Origin: UBA6022 sp038319685
Lineage (GTDB): Bacteria; Patescibacteriota; Saccharimonadia; Saccharimonadales; Saccharimonadaceae
DNA: 64,000 bases
Direction of reading: 5' to 3'
Assembly: GCA_038319685.1 (NCBI GenBank)
Contig: JBBQDN010000005.1
Location: forward strand, 1 to 64,000
The position numbers and the translations under genes are program-made. Below the pieces are notes generated by a model. That model worked only from the letters and a program-made list of their open reading frames with translations. It was not told the DNA's origin and made no database searches. Shown here one piece after another: positions 33,569-43,442 of this stretch; the stretch's first letter is position 1, and each line of letters begins with the position of its first letter.

Positions 33569-35944
33569 CTATGGTTTTATCGCTATCGTTGCACTTCGGA
33601 AATCAGACGCGCCGTATATAAGGTTTGGATCCCATGGTTTTTGGTTATAAGCGTCAGTTCCAGAAGATGGTGCTGCGGAATCACCAATAAGATACTGGCC
33701 GTCAGGAGTGATGCCTCGGAGGACGATGAAGTGTCCTGCGGTAGTAAATGGTTTTGCACCAGCACCACTCACGATTACCATATTTCCGGCTTTAAGTGCC
33801 GCATCGATTGAATCTTTAATACCTGCTGGTGCACCTGTATAGGCGAATAATAGCTGACTTTTCACCCCCCAGTTTTCCAGAATTCTTGGCATTTGAGCTG
33901 CATCATAAGGTGTTGAGTTTGCTTTAATCCATTCTCCGACGATATAAGGATTTATTGACTTGTCTTTCCAGGTTGCAATCACCATGGCCGGTGCGCTTGC
34001 ACCACAGGCATTGCCCGCATACGATCCACCAGAATATTCTTTTTGGCCCCACTGCGGGTCGCCTTGGCGATAGAATACAAAATCACCTGCCGCAACACCC
34101 GTACCGGTTGTATTTCCTGTGCAGCCCGACGTGGATGCAGTGGTTGAAGTTCCTGCTGAAGTTGGCGCGCCTGGTGCGATACTCGCGTTATCGACGTAAA
34201 GATCATACACTCGTTTTGCTTCGCCACCACGAACACGACGGACATCGCTAGGAGAATCATTTGATTCTTCGTAGCCACGGAAATTATCACTCGGAGTTCT
34301 GATATTTTCACCTTTGCGTCCATGAATAGTAATTGCCGCTTCGATTGGGTCAGTCTCTGTTTTTAGTATCTCTAACATTTTTGACCACTTTGGGCTATTT
34401 ATTTCTTCCCATACGAACCCTAATTGACCACCCATGTCGAGCATATTGACCTTTTTTGCTTTCATGAATGCAACGAGAGGATCTTGCCGTTCTGGGAATG
34501 TCCACTGGACTAATCCAAACCCAGTCCCACTTTTTGGAACATAATTTGGATCACTTGTTGTTGTGCTTGGTTGTACTGAAGCTGGGTTTAATCCTGATTC
34601 TTGGACCATGTTACCTATAAATCCTGAAGCTTGAGCAAGGGTCAACCCATTATTCATAAAGAAACTGAGTATTTTTTCAGTATTATCCTTACCTGTCAGT
34701 GTAATTGATCCTGCTGAACTTGCCGCGCAGCACCCAGCATTATTACTACTTGTGGCGGTAGATACAGGTGTTCCACCGCGGAATCGAATTGCATGTTGGT
34801 AGGCGGCTTCGATTTTATCAGCCGAAACCTTATCCTTCACTGTTTTGATGACAGCCCCAATATCAGTATTGGTGAATAAAGGCATATCAACACCAGCATT
34901 CATAGCTGCAGCAACTGCATCAGGGACGGTTAATCCAGAGTAACTTGCCATCGGTGATAAATCGTCAGTGGTAATAGTGCCTGAAAAACCAACTATTTCA
35001 CGAAGGTAATTAACCGCTTGGGGATTGATACTGACAGGTGTTGAACCCCATTCATTGATTCGTCCATTACTTAACATAACTGCGGCACCATTAAGGTTAC
35101 CTAGTGTTTTATATGGTTTTAATTGTCCTGTATCTTCGAGGTTTTTGAGACTCTGCGAAGCTGCTTGACCATTATCAGTGTTTTGTGTAAGATCACCAAT
35201 ACCTGGAAAATGTTTATAGACGGGTTTTACTCCTCCGTTACTAAGCCCCTTCGCAAACGCGCCGGCCTTTTCTGAAATCACATCTGGGTTTGTTGACCAA
35301 GTTCGATGAGAGGTTGTCATAAAACCAGCAGAATTTTGAATATCAAGGACTGGTGCTAGGTCGACGTTTACTCCATTTGCGATTAAAGTAGTGGCGACTT
35401 TTTTACCTTGGGCCTCGATATCCGTCGCCGACATACTCGCACCCATATCCTGCGCAGATGGCATATCAGGGACAAAACGAGTCACATCTCCACCTTCGTC
35501 ATCAGCACTAATAAACATCGGCGTACCATTAGTATCATTAAGGGCTTTAAAGAATGCCGGAGTTAATTTAGAGAAGTCAGCTCCGTTAAAGAATACGCCG
35601 CCAATTTTAAAATCAGTCACTGCTTTATTCACTGCTTCGGTCTGAGTTGGGTCGTATCCGACAATAAACGTTTGTGCGATTTTTTGTTCCGGGGTGATTG
35701 TGGCTGGTGCTGCAGTTGCGACACCAGTAGGTGTGGCGGAGCAAGATTTTGCCGTACGGCTATAAGTGAGGATATCGTTTCCGGAATAAAACGCAGGGTC
35801 ATCACCTTTTATAATGGGGTCGTCGACAGCATAAGCGACCGCCGGTGTGATTGTTGATATAATAAAAGCGCTCGCAAGTGTCAAGATGAGAGCTCTTTGT
35901 GAGAGTCGTTTAAGAGATAGGACTATTTTTTGAATGGTTTTCAT
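33569..35944 (-). CDS. Secreted wall hydrolase: GH3 glucosaminidase-like + phage-type lysozyme + C39-like peptidase
   Basis: 791 residues with a signal peptide (about 12-40). Domain 1 (about 80-390) is GH3/NagZ-like: QTFIVGYDP, ADDEGGDVTRF, YKHFPGIGD and TTDDLSPM with the likely catalytic aspartate. Domain 2 (about 415-585) has ASGFIGNMVQESGLNP, FGLVQWTFPER and LGFVWEEI, as in phage tail lysozymes. Domain 3 (about 630-791) is papain-like: AGNACGASAPAMVI (Cys) and TAGHFIVLRG (His). It should cut peptidoglycan sugars and peptides, opening the wall for the T4SS or for contact with a host. Its start overlaps the upstream stop. Confidence 0.85.
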   Translation of the reverse strand: MKTIQKIVLSLKRLSQRALILTLASAFIISTITPAVAYAVDDPIIKGDDPAFYSGNDILTYSRTAKSCSATPTGVATAAPATITPEQKIAQTFIVGYDPTQTEAVNKAVTDFKIGGVFFNGADFSKLTPAFFKALNDTNGTPMFISADDEGGDVTRFVPDMPSAQDMGASMSATDIEAQGKKVATTLIANGVNVDLAPVLDIQNSAGFMTTSHRTWSTNPDVISEKAGAFAKGLSNGGVKPVYKHFPGIGDLTQNTDNGQAASQSLKNLEDTGQLKPYKTLGNLNGAAVMLSNGRINEWGSTPVSINPQAVNYLREIVGFSGTITTDDLSPMASYSGLTVPDAVAAAMNAGVDMPLFTNTDIGAVIKTVKDKVSADKIEAAYQHAIRFRGGTPVSTATSSNNAGCCAASSAGSITLTGKDNTEKILSFFMNNGLTLAQASGFIGNMVQESGLNPASVQPSTTTSDPNYVPKSGTGFGLVQWTFPERQDPLVAFMKAKKVNMLDMGGQLGFVWEEINSPKWSKMLEILKTETDPIEAAITIHGRKGENIRTPSDNFRGYEESNDSPSDVRRVRGGEAKRVYDLYVDNASIAPGAPTSAGTSTTASTSGCTGNTTGTGVAAGDFVFYRQGDPQWGQKEYSGGSYAGNACGASAPAMVIATWKDKSINPYIVGEWIKANSTPYDAAQMPRILENWGVKSQLLFAYTGAPAGIKDSIDAALKAGNMVIVSGAGAKPFTTAGHFIVLRGITPDGQYLIGDSAAPSSGTDAYNQKPWDPNLIYGASDFRSATIAIKP

Positions 35945-36432
35945 GAAAGTGCAACCCTTACTTGTGGGGGAAAATTAGTCGTATCCGGAAACGTTGTTCC
36001 TGGACCAGCGACAATGACGAGTCCTCCAGCGGCTGTGCCGTTATCTTTGAGGATGATTTTTGCATCATCAGTTTGAACGTTTGTTAGTCTGACGGTTACA
36101 ATGTACCATGCTGTGACCGGTGACGTAAAGCTGACGATTGTAAAATTAGCTTTCCCTACTGAACTAACAAGTGACATTGGAGCTGCTTTTATTATAGCGC
36201 TATTTAAATCACTTGCCGTTCGATTCGGATATTGATTTATTTTAATTGGACTATTTTCGACCGATGGAGTGACGGTAGGTTTGATAACCTCCGGGATTTT
36301 ATTAGTCGTATCCGTATCGTTCGTCACACCTATTTCAGAGGGTTGTTTCATAAGTATATACCACGTCAGTACACCCGCTACTGTAAAGATACAGGCACAT
36401 ATACTTATGATTATTTTTGTTCTCGTTATCAT
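35941..36432 (-). CDS. Small membrane-anchored protein in the T4SS operon
   Basis: 163 residues: an N-terminal membrane segment (about 7-27), a polar stretch rich in T, N and P, then a strand-rich domain (IIKAAPMSLVSSVGKANFTIVSF, WYIVTVRLTN, KIILKDNGTAAGGLVIVAGPG). Unknown family. It overlaps both neighbours by 4 bases (ATGA-type junctions) and lies between two wall-hydrolase genes, which suggests it works with them at the cell surface. Confidence 0.6.
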   Translation of the reverse strand: MITRTKIIISICACIFTVAGVLTWYILMKQPSEIGVTNDTDTTNKIPEVIKPTVTPSVENSPIKINQYPNRTASDLNSAIIKAAPMSLVSSVGKANFTIVSFTSPVTAWYIVTVRLTNVQTDDAKIILKDNGTAAGGLVIVAGPGTTFPDTTNFPPQVRVALS

Positions 36433-39400
36433 GCTGCTACTCCTGATTTTTTAAATCGAAGGACATGTTCCCAAGCACCGTACGTTCCACTAGCAGGTCC
36501 GATTTGCTTTGGAAAAGCCGTGTCCTGAGTATGTGCCCCAAATTGTTGGAATTTTTGACCCGCAACATCATTCGACACAATAATCTCCGTATGACCACTT
36601 CGTAGAAGTATGTCTCCTGGTTTAGCATCGGCCTTTGAAACCTCTACGAAATTGGAATTTCCAAGCATATTTGAGGTCGCAATACCACCGACGTCGACGC
36701 CGAATGCGTCATAGATTGACATACGTATCAGCCCACTACAGTCAACAATCGAATCAGTTCCAGCAACAAACCCACCGGCATTAAACTTCGTCATAAAATC
36801 AGCAGCTGTTCCGTCATGTCCACCACCCCATAAGTAGCCATAATCATCGAATTTAAATGCATGGCAGCTAATTTGCGCTAGATCATCGGCAGCCAGTGTT
36901 TTACAGGCTTCAGGGGCTGTTGCAGATACGGTACTTCCGTCCGCTGTTCCTGCGCCACCTTGAGCACTTGGGTCAACTTCCGCATCCATACCGTCATTAA
37001 TCGGGTTATCTATATTGTAGACGCGGAAGTATTTGTAGTCACCCCCCTCACCGTCGGTCAGACATTCGGCACCAAGTCCTACACCGTTATTATCGTCAGC
37101 TTCATCAGATTCACCCCACCCAGCTTGCCTATCAGTGCATGATTTCTGCCACTGCGCGTAGCGACTGTCAGTAATAGCTTCGCCAGTATCACCGTTAATT
37201 TGCTGATGATCAAGCATGTAATCAACAGCAACTGTTGAATCCATATTTAATTCATCGTTCGGTAGTACATAGCGAACATTACAAAAAACATCAGCGTCAA
37301 TCCCAACATCTTCGTAACCAGAATCAGTACATTTACTAAATCGATCTTCGTTAAAAATCTGTGCAGCATTTGCTTGTGGAATAATACTACTAAATGCTGT
37401 TCCAATAAATGTTGGAATAGTTGTCATAGCTGCCGATACGCTACTCATCGAACCGACGATTGTCGGATTTATTTTACGGACCAGCGATCCCATGAAGGAG
37501 TATTGTTTTGTAATATCAAATGGTGTATCTTTCGCGTCATATGTTTCTGAGGCAATGTTTTGCTGTTTGACTTCATTTGTGGCGGCAAAATATGACTTAA
37601 GAGTCTGTTTATTGCCAGGTTGAAGTCCACGTTTTTGTGCAAAACCACCAAGTAACGCACCTCCACCGGCAAACACTGCATCGCCCGCATCGACACCTGC
37701 TGTGTCATGGTTAACAACCGTACCGGCCACAATATCTGCCAGGGATGCTTCAAGGAACGGCATCGCAAAACCAATAGCGAGTGAACCACCAACGGATACA
37801 ATAGTACTAATGCCGAAAGTTCCAATCGAAGAAACCAGACCACCAATCAGACCAATCGTACGCGCCCACCAACTCTGCACTGTTTTACAGACACTACGAA
37901 TATTCGCACGTCCTTCTTTAGAGTTACCGCCTCCAGCACCAATAACACCTGCAATAGTATCAAGAACATTTGCGAGTGTACCAGTTAATCCTCCTCCGAC
38001 CATATACTGTGCTGAACGTGACGTTAAAGTTGGCGCTTCATTATAGGCTGCTACTTTGTAGCCCGGTGAGTCAAGTGCATTCTTGCCGTAGAATGGGTTT
38101 TCTGTTTGTTTTGTTTGAATAACGCCAGATGAGTCGGCACCTGTAATTGTTGACTCATCAGTTGCATACTTAGTTGTATCGACGGCGGTTAGTTTTTTAC
38201 CGATATAATTAGCTTCTGTATCTGTCGCATCACCTGCTTTGATGGAATCTGCAAAATTAAAAAACACCATCGCAAACTGCGCAAGTTGTATGGCGCGGGT
38301 AATTTTTGCGGCCGCTGCAACAGCACGTGCAGTGTTATACACAGTACAGGCAGTATCAGCTGCTCCTGTAATAGATAGTCCTTTAAAGCCTGCTTTTAAC
38401 ACTCCACCCGTTGCTTTCTTTCCAGCACCAGCTATATCATTAATATGCCCCACTTGACCTGGATTGCTAGCAATTTCAGTAAACCTCGGGTTGGCGGTTC
38501 CGTCAGGGAGATTTTCGTATACTTTATCAGTTCCGTCAAGATAATATTTGCCGTTACTATCTTCTTGGACAACGCTCGCTTTATCGACAAGTCCCGTAAA
38601 AGCTTTATCACCCGCGGTGGCGTTATCGACTGCTTTGTTTCGTTCTTCATCCGTCGCACCTACGACCTTTTTTGATTTATCCGTTTTAAAATTCGCAAAC
38701 ATTTTTTTAGCAATTGAATCCGAAAACCCTGCGAACTTAGGATTATATGCTTTATGGAGTGCACTTCTGAGGCCAGGGTCTGTCTTCGCTAATCTTGTTA
38801 ATTCTCCCGGATCACCCATTCTTTTTCCATCGGGTGTCGTCAAACCCGTAACTTTACTTCGTCCAGGAATTGGGCTATTTTCTCTTTCTACTTTAAAACC
38901 AGCCTTTTCAAACTTTGAAATCTGTCTGTTTGACATAGAAGTAAATTTACAGCGAATTTTTACTCCCGTACAAACACTTAGTTTTGGCGAAAGTCCGCTA
39001 AGTCGTGCACGGAGCACATGATCAGAACGAAAGTCCATTGCAGTTAGTTGATCATCCAAATCACCCATAATCGTTTCTTTTAGTTGTACAGGTAAGATCG
39101 AAAGACTCGTGAAAGCAAAGAATCCGCCGCCGCCGAATAACAAGGCGAGAATGAAACCAGTTGCACCCTTTTTTTTGAAAACTTTTGAAATATTACTAAA
39201 ATTCAAACGGTTATTTGAGGCAGGTGCGCCACCTGCTGTGGTTGAATTTTTCCACCCGCCGGTATTCTCTTCTTTATCTTTGGCATCATTGCGATTTTTA
39301 TTGCCATCACCGTCGTATTTACTGGACTGATTTGATTTTTTACCAGATCCAGAATCGGAACTATCACCACTATCATGGTTCGCTGGGTCATTGGCAAATG

Positions 39401-39521
39401 CCTCGGCGTCATCAGTACCTTGTTTTGCGTAGGCGTCGGGGAACTGTTCGGCAGCTTGAACCTCGCCGGGATTGTAGGCGGCATCTTGTTCTTCTTTGGT
39501 ATCGTTAGTTCTCAGAGCCAT
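36429..39521 (-). CDS. T4SS-associated membrane protein with NlpC/P60-type peptidase domain
   Basis: 1030 residues. The first 100 residues are polar and low-complexity (D, S, N, K). A membrane segment lies about 115-135, and more hydrophobic, Ala/Gly-rich helices about 385-420, 520-600 and 680-725. The C-terminal 130 residues form an NlpC/P60 cysteine peptidase: YLWGGGHDG, IVDCSGLIRMSIYDAFG (catalytic Cys), KPGDILLRSGHTEIIVSN (catalytic His). It probably cuts peptide bonds of the wall so that the secretion channel can pass. It lies directly downstream of VirB4, where monoderm T4SSs usually carry such an enzyme. Confidence 0.78.
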   Translation of the reverse strand: MALRTNDTKEEQDAAYNPGEVQAAEQFPDAYAKQGTDDAEAFANDPANHDSGDSSDSGSGKKSNQSSKYDGDGNKNRNDAKDKEENTGGWKNSTTAGGAPASNNRLNFSNISKVFKKKGATGFILALLFGGGGFFAFTSLSILPVQLKETIMGDLDDQLTAMDFRSDHVLRARLSGLSPKLSVCTGVKIRCKFTSMSNRQISKFEKAGFKVERENSPIPGRSKVTGLTTPDGKRMGDPGELTRLAKTDPGLRSALHKAYNPKFAGFSDSIAKKMFANFKTDKSKKVVGATDEERNKAVDNATAGDKAFTGLVDKASVVQEDSNGKYYLDGTDKVYENLPDGTANPRFTEIASNPGQVGHINDIAGAGKKATGGVLKAGFKGLSITGAADTACTVYNTARAVAAAAKITRAIQLAQFAMVFFNFADSIKAGDATDTEANYIGKKLTAVDTTKYATDESTITGADSSGVIQTKQTENPFYGKNALDSPGYKVAAYNEAPTLTSRSAQYMVGGGLTGTLANVLDTIAGVIGAGGGNSKEGRANIRSVCKTVQSWWARTIGLIGGLVSSIGTFGISTIVSVGGSLAIGFAMPFLEASLADIVAGTVVNHDTAGVDAGDAVFAGGGALLGGFAQKRGLQPGNKQTLKSYFAATNEVKQQNIASETYDAKDTPFDITKQYSFMGSLVRKINPTIVGSMSSVSAAMTTIPTFIGTAFSSIIPQANAAQIFNEDRFSKCTDSGYEDVGIDADVFCNVRYVLPNDELNMDSTVAVDYMLDHQQINGDTGEAITDSRYAQWQKSCTDRQAGWGESDEADDNNGVGLGAECLTDGEGGDYKYFRVYNIDNPINDGMDAEVDPSAQGGAGTADGSTVSATAPEACKTLAADDLAQISCHAFKFDDYGYLWGGGHDGTAADFMTKFNAGGFVAGTDSIVDCSGLIRMSIYDAFGVDVGGIATSNMLGNSNFVEVSKADAKPGDILLRSGHTEIIVSNDVAGQKFQQFGAHTQDTAFPKQIGPASGTYGAWEHVLRFKKSGVAA

Positions 39522-39533
39522 AAAATACTTCTA

Positions 39534-41429
39534 TTATACGCTATATTCGCCAGGGTTCATGTAGCCAGAATTTGCAACTGGTGTCCCCGTGGTCGGCGGT
39601 TGATTAGTTGGTTTAACACTATCGGCAGGATTGGTTGAAATGAGATTTTGTTCGGTCTGGGAGGGGACGATTTGAATATGGACGTGGTTCTGTCCGGCAA
39701 AGAACAACCCCTGTCCAACCGGGAAATTCGCAAGGCGTTTTCGTTCTTCTTCGGTTAATTTAAATACATCTGACAAAACATCGACAGCACTAGACGATTG
39801 TTTTAATAGTAACTGCATCGATGAGTTGGCGACGATTGCCCGACCCATTTTGCTGCCCATGAAATCTTCGACATCTTGAGTGATCGTGGTGAGTCCGAGG
39901 TAATATTTACGGGCACGTTTTGCCAGGCTGAACAAGAAGTTCGCAGAATCATCATATTTCATCAATTGCCACGCTTCATCGACGATGAGCATGCGCTTTT
40001 TCTGAACTGAACGGCAAATATTCCAGATGTGTGACAGGACGATATACATAGCGACTGGACGAAGTTCGTCTTCGAGGTCACGAATATTGAATACCACCAT
40101 ATTATTATTGATATCGATATTTGATTGCTGGCTAAATATACCAGCAAATGTTCCTGATGTGTATTTACGAAGGCGCTGTGCCAGTGCAGGACCAGTCCCG
40201 CCCATATGAAGGAGTGTATCGTAAAGGTCGGAAATAGTTGGCGGCAGTGAGTTATGGGTTAATGGATCACTCGTAATACCGGCACGGGCATAGGTATCAA
40301 TAAGTCCTTGGTCAAGGTCGGCTTCTTCGGCAGGGGTGAGGGCTGACATCGCCTGCCCTGCGGCGGTTGTTTGCGTCCCACCAAGCATGAGTCTAAGAAG
40401 GCCGTGAAGTGTAACAAGGTTGGCACGGAGGGCGTCATCAGCTTCGTCACTGTCGATCACTCGTGGCAGGTCAAACGGGTTAATACGAGTATCGGCGTTC
40501 AGACTAAGACGGATGTAGCTGCCACCGACGGCATCACAGAGTTTTTGGTACTCGTTTTCGGGGTCGATGATCAATATTTCTGAACCGACCATCATGCTAC
40601 GGAGGGCCTCAAGTTTAATCGTAAACGATTTACCTGCACCAGATTTTGCAAACACCACCATATTTGCGTTTTCCAGAGAGAAACGGTCGAAAATAACCAG
40701 GCCATTATTATGCATATTAATACCGTACAGCACACCTTTTTCCTGAGTCAGATCGGCGCTGGTAAATGGAAAACTCGTACTGATCGCACCGGTGTTCATG
40801 TTACGACGAATTTGCAGCTGATCGGTCATTTGTGGCACGGTACTATTTAAACCTTGTTCTTGTTGACTACTGGCGACCTTACTGAAAATAAGTTGTTGAC
40901 CAAATAACGTTTCAATTTTGTGTTGTACGAAACTCAGTTCATCAAGGCTGTCGGCGTATAAAGTAACGTAAAGTCCATATCGAAAGAATCGTTCTGACCC
41001 AACCTGTAGTTCATCGCGCAGTTCCTCGGCGTCCTGTAGGGCTGCTTCGAGTCCAGGATCACGCGTACGACCCTTTTCGTTGTTGATCGACATGGTTGCT
41101 TCGAGCTGCGTTACTTTTTTACGGAGGTTCTGTAATACAACTTGGCTTTCGACCGGATAAATAAACATACTAATATCGAGCACTTCGTCGATATTGATTA
41201 ATGAACTAAGCCATCCAGTGTAAATTTGGCGGGGATAACCATAGATATATAGCGTTCGGCCATATTTTGTTCCGAGTCGGAAATGACTTGAATGAATTTC
41301 GAGACTGCTCGGTGCAATTAGGTCGCGGAGTGTTGTCATGCCCTTTAAAAAGGCTTGTTCGATTTCGGCTTGTTCGCGTGCACGCTGCTGAGCAGCGATA
41401 TCAATAGGATCGAGCTGTTTTTTAGCCAT
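39534..41429 (-). CDS. virB4: VirB4/TraC-type ATPase, main part
   Basis: 631 residues. N-terminal region with a coiled stretch (about 95-150), then the motor: FAKSGAGKSFTIK (Walker A, about 261-268), IDPENEYQKLCDAVGG, MLIVDEAWQLM (Walker B, about 475) and TTITQDVEDFMGSKMGRAIVANSS. It powers pilus assembly or substrate transfer at the inner membrane. The gene begins on the last base of the stop codon of the preceding gene, which encodes the usual N-terminal VirB4 domain as a separate protein. Confidence 0.88.
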   Translation of the reverse strand: MAKKQLDPIDIAAQQRAREQAEIEQAFLKGMTTLRDLIAPSSLEIHSSHFRLGTKYGRTLYIYGYPRQIYTGWLSSLINIDEVLDISMFIYPVESQVVLQNLRKKVTQLEATMSINNEKGRTRDPGLEAALQDAEELRDELQVGSERFFRYGLYVTLYADSLDELSFVQHKIETLFGQQLIFSKVASSQQEQGLNSTVPQMTDQLQIRRNMNTGAISTSFPFTSADLTQEKGVLYGINMHNNGLVIFDRFSLENANMVVFAKSGAGKSFTIKLEALRSMMVGSEILIIDPENEYQKLCDAVGGSYIRLSLNADTRINPFDLPRVIDSDEADDALRANLVTLHGLLRLMLGGTQTTAAGQAMSALTPAEEADLDQGLIDTYARAGITSDPLTHNSLPPTISDLYDTLLHMGGTGPALAQRLRKYTSGTFAGIFSQQSNIDINNNMVVFNIRDLEDELRPVAMYIVLSHIWNICRSVQKKRMLIVDEAWQLMKYDDSANFLFSLAKRARKYYLGLTTITQDVEDFMGSKMGRAIVANSSMQLLLKQSSSAVDVLSDVFKLTEEERKRLANFPVGQGLFFAGQNHVHIQIVPSQTEQNLISTNPADSVKPTNQPPTTGTPVANSGYMNPGEYSV

Positions 41430-42256
41430 TAGACTGTCTCCTCGCCAGCAACACCAAGCCGTGGAGCTTCGCCTTGACCTTTACGAACATAGGTACTGGT
41501 CACGGCTTCAAAGTTACCGAGTGGTTCACGAACAGCAGTGTCGGGATTGTACATGTTGTAGTATAGTTCACCTAATTCTTTGGTATTAAGCTGAATGCAG
41601 CGGACGCCGATTTGAAATAGTCCGCTCATGACTGAATCGGTCCGGTTTTTAATCTCATCTTTGGCTTTGTCGTATGACGCTTTGTCAATTTTTGTTGCGC
41701 TGACTGTTTGTTTTGCAAACACTTTACCGAAAAATCCCTTACCTTGTTCAACAATATTCGTCAGGTCACCCGCTGGGAAAAATGGTATGATAACAAAAAA
41801 ACTCTTGTCCATAATATTTGCTTCTTGGGACAAGATATCGATAAAGTTAATATAGTCATCCATCAGGACGTTTAAAAGCATATTGTCTTGTGATTTACGA
41901 ATCATCGACAACCGGTCGATGTATGGGCCAATATCAACGCGCTGTGACCGAATAAAGATTTGTACGGGGAAATACAGCGCGTTAAGGAAGTTCTGATAGC
42001 TAAACTCAACACCTTCGCGTTCACGACTACTCATGAGGTCAAAGTTAATTGACTTACACGCGATGACCGACCTGAAACTACCATCGTTCATAATCACCAT
42101 CCCATCACGGATTTCAGATATCAGCAAACTACTCTGGGTAGAATTTTGCCCAGTTTGTTTTTTGACGACTTCTTCCTTGTCCTGTCCAGTAGTTGGCACG
42201 TTTGCGACAGGCGCAGTCGATGCTTGACCCGGAATTGGTTGATTATTTGGCGGCAC
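41429..42256 (-). CDS. VirB4 N-terminal domain-like protein (separate gene)
   Basis: 275 residues. After a polar start, LLISEIRDGMVIMNDGSFRSVIACKSINFDLMSSRE opens a domain like the N-terminal part of VirB4/TraC ATPases (the TraC-like region before the motor); VQIFIRSQRVDIGPYIDRL follows. It lacks Walker motifs. It ends with a one-base stop/start overlap with the motor gene at 39534, so the two proteins are probably made in equal amounts and act together. A split VirB4 may be normal for the lineage rather than a broken gene, since both frames are clean. Confidence 0.7.
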   Translation of the reverse strand: MPPNNQPIPGQASTAPVANVPTTGQDKEEVVKKQTGQNSTQSSLLISEIRDGMVIMNDGSFRSVIACKSINFDLMSSREREGVEFSYQNFLNALYFPVQIFIRSQRVDIGPYIDRLSMIRKSQDNMLLNVLMDDYINFIDILSQEANIMDKSFFVIIPFFPAGDLTNIVEQGKGFFGKVFAKQTVSATKIDKASYDKAKDEIKNRTDSVMSGLFQIGVRCIQLNTKELGELYYNMYNPDTAVREPLGNFEAVTSTYVRKGQGEAPRLGVAGEETV

Positions 42257-42289
42257 GATTCCCCACTCTTCCTACCTTATCCTCTATCT

Positions 42290-43318
42290 CTATCGCAGTG
42301 ATATTACTACTTCATCGTCATGATGTTCTTGTTTTTGACGAATTCGATGAGCTTCGTGTGCGATTGTCTCTATAGAGAGATCAGAGTTACTTGCAAGGCT
42401 TATTATATCAGGAGAGACGTGATTCTCGCTAGTTTTCGTTTCAGTGATTTGCGCGACGGGTGTGGGGCGTGTAACAGCAGCCTGTGTTGGTCGTGAGACG
42501 GCTGTTTGGGGTTGGCTGGCGATTACAGTAGACTGTGGGACAGTGGCCCCTCCGAGTGGCTGTATGACGGTCTGGCGGATTGCACTTGGGTATGGGTCGA
42601 ACACGACGTGAGGGTCACTCGCTGGTTGTGCGACGGGAGTCGGGGGGGTGAGCGCAGTGTAGGGATTTGGAATAACAACAGGTTCTGGCTGAGGTGTCAT
42701 AACAGGTGCTGGTTGAATCGCGGATTGGTGCATTTGATTAATCATGTCCTGGCGACGTTTGACGTCAGCTTGACCGATCATATTATTAAATGACTGCGAT
42801 ACCTTGGCGTCGTCATCGAGGACATCTTCGGTTTGTTGAGCGGCGAAAAACATATCAGTCACCATTGAATTGTCTGGACCTGTTGGCATCGGCACGCCAC
42901 GAACTGCCCAGCCCCCACTATCAACCACACTTGCCAGGTATGAAAGTCTTTTTTGTGCTTCGTTTTGTGAAATATTTTTCGTACGTTGAATTTCAACTAC
43001 CTTTGGCGCGGTAATTTCGACCAATGATTGAATACCATCTGGTTCCCATAACCTTCGACGGGGTTTTAAATAAAACGACACAATCGCTGCCAGATAAATT
43101 TCCATCGGCTGATCTTTGCGCAGCGGCAGTGCTAGTGCACCAAAAAACAGGATGATCGGTAGCGGGATAACCGCTAGTGGGATGAATAACTGTGCCAGCC
43201 CCCACGCTAGCCCACCAGATATCGCAACAATAATTAAATAAATAAATTGGCGAAAGCTAAACGGCCCGATGAGTTTGTCATCAGCTTCAACATCTTGAGG
43301 TACTTTATAGACCGCCAT
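42290..43318 (-). CDS. PrgI-family protein with long Pro/Gln-rich C-terminal tail
   Basis: 342 residues. Residues 1-100 are a PrgI-type small membrane protein (VPQDVEADDKLIGPFSFRQFIYLI, two membrane segments, then PLRKDQPMEIYLAAIVSFYLKPRRRLWEPDG), the partner that precedes VirB4 in monoderm conjugation systems (VirB3-like). The remaining 240 residues are polar, with repeated P, Q, V and T (about 200-305), and are not normally part of PrgI. It heads the operon running to 32018. Confidence 0.8.
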   Translation of the reverse strand: MAVYKVPQDVEADDKLIGPFSFRQFIYLIIVAISGGLAWGLAQLFIPLAVIPLPIILFFGALALPLRKDQPMEIYLAAIVSFYLKPRRRLWEPDGIQSLVEITAPKVVEIQRTKNISQNEAQKRLSYLASVVDSGGWAVRGVPMPTGPDNSMVTDMFFAAQQTEDVLDDDAKVSQSFNNMIGQADVKRRQDMINQMHQSAIQPAPVMTPQPEPVVIPNPYTALTPPTPVAQPASDPHVVFDPYPSAIRQTVIQPLGGATVPQSTVIASQPQTAVSRPTQAAVTRPTPVAQITETKTSENHVSPDIISLASNSDLSIETIAHEAHRIRQKQEHHDDEVVISLR

Positions 43319-43442
43319 ACTGGTTATTAGTATATCATTTTGTCACAATGTCGCGGTCATCATACTCGTGGTTTTTTAAATGCAAGAACGCGCACCATCG
43401 TAACGGTGTGCTTCGTATAATGAACACTAAATCTTGTTTGCG
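43319..43442. other. Gap between the T4SS operon and the VirB6-like gene
   Basis: Carries an imperfect inverted repeat at about 43390-43411 (7-bp arms with one G-U pair on the minus strand). It is too weak to call a terminator with confidence; the promoter of the 43318 operon should lie here. Confidence 0.3.

Noticed and set aside
33955..34323. Long open frames inside the GH3/lysozyme/C39 gene on either strand
   Set aside because: Shadows of a high-confidence gene; sequences are Arg/His-rich without family features.
37469..39484. Several open frames of 90-160 residues within the NlpC/P60 gene
   Set aside because: Overlap a well-supported long gene and show no ribosome site or recognisable domain.
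43390..43411. Candidate terminator after the first VirB6-like gene
   Set aside because: Only seven-base arms with a mismatch and no proper T run; listed only as gap content.
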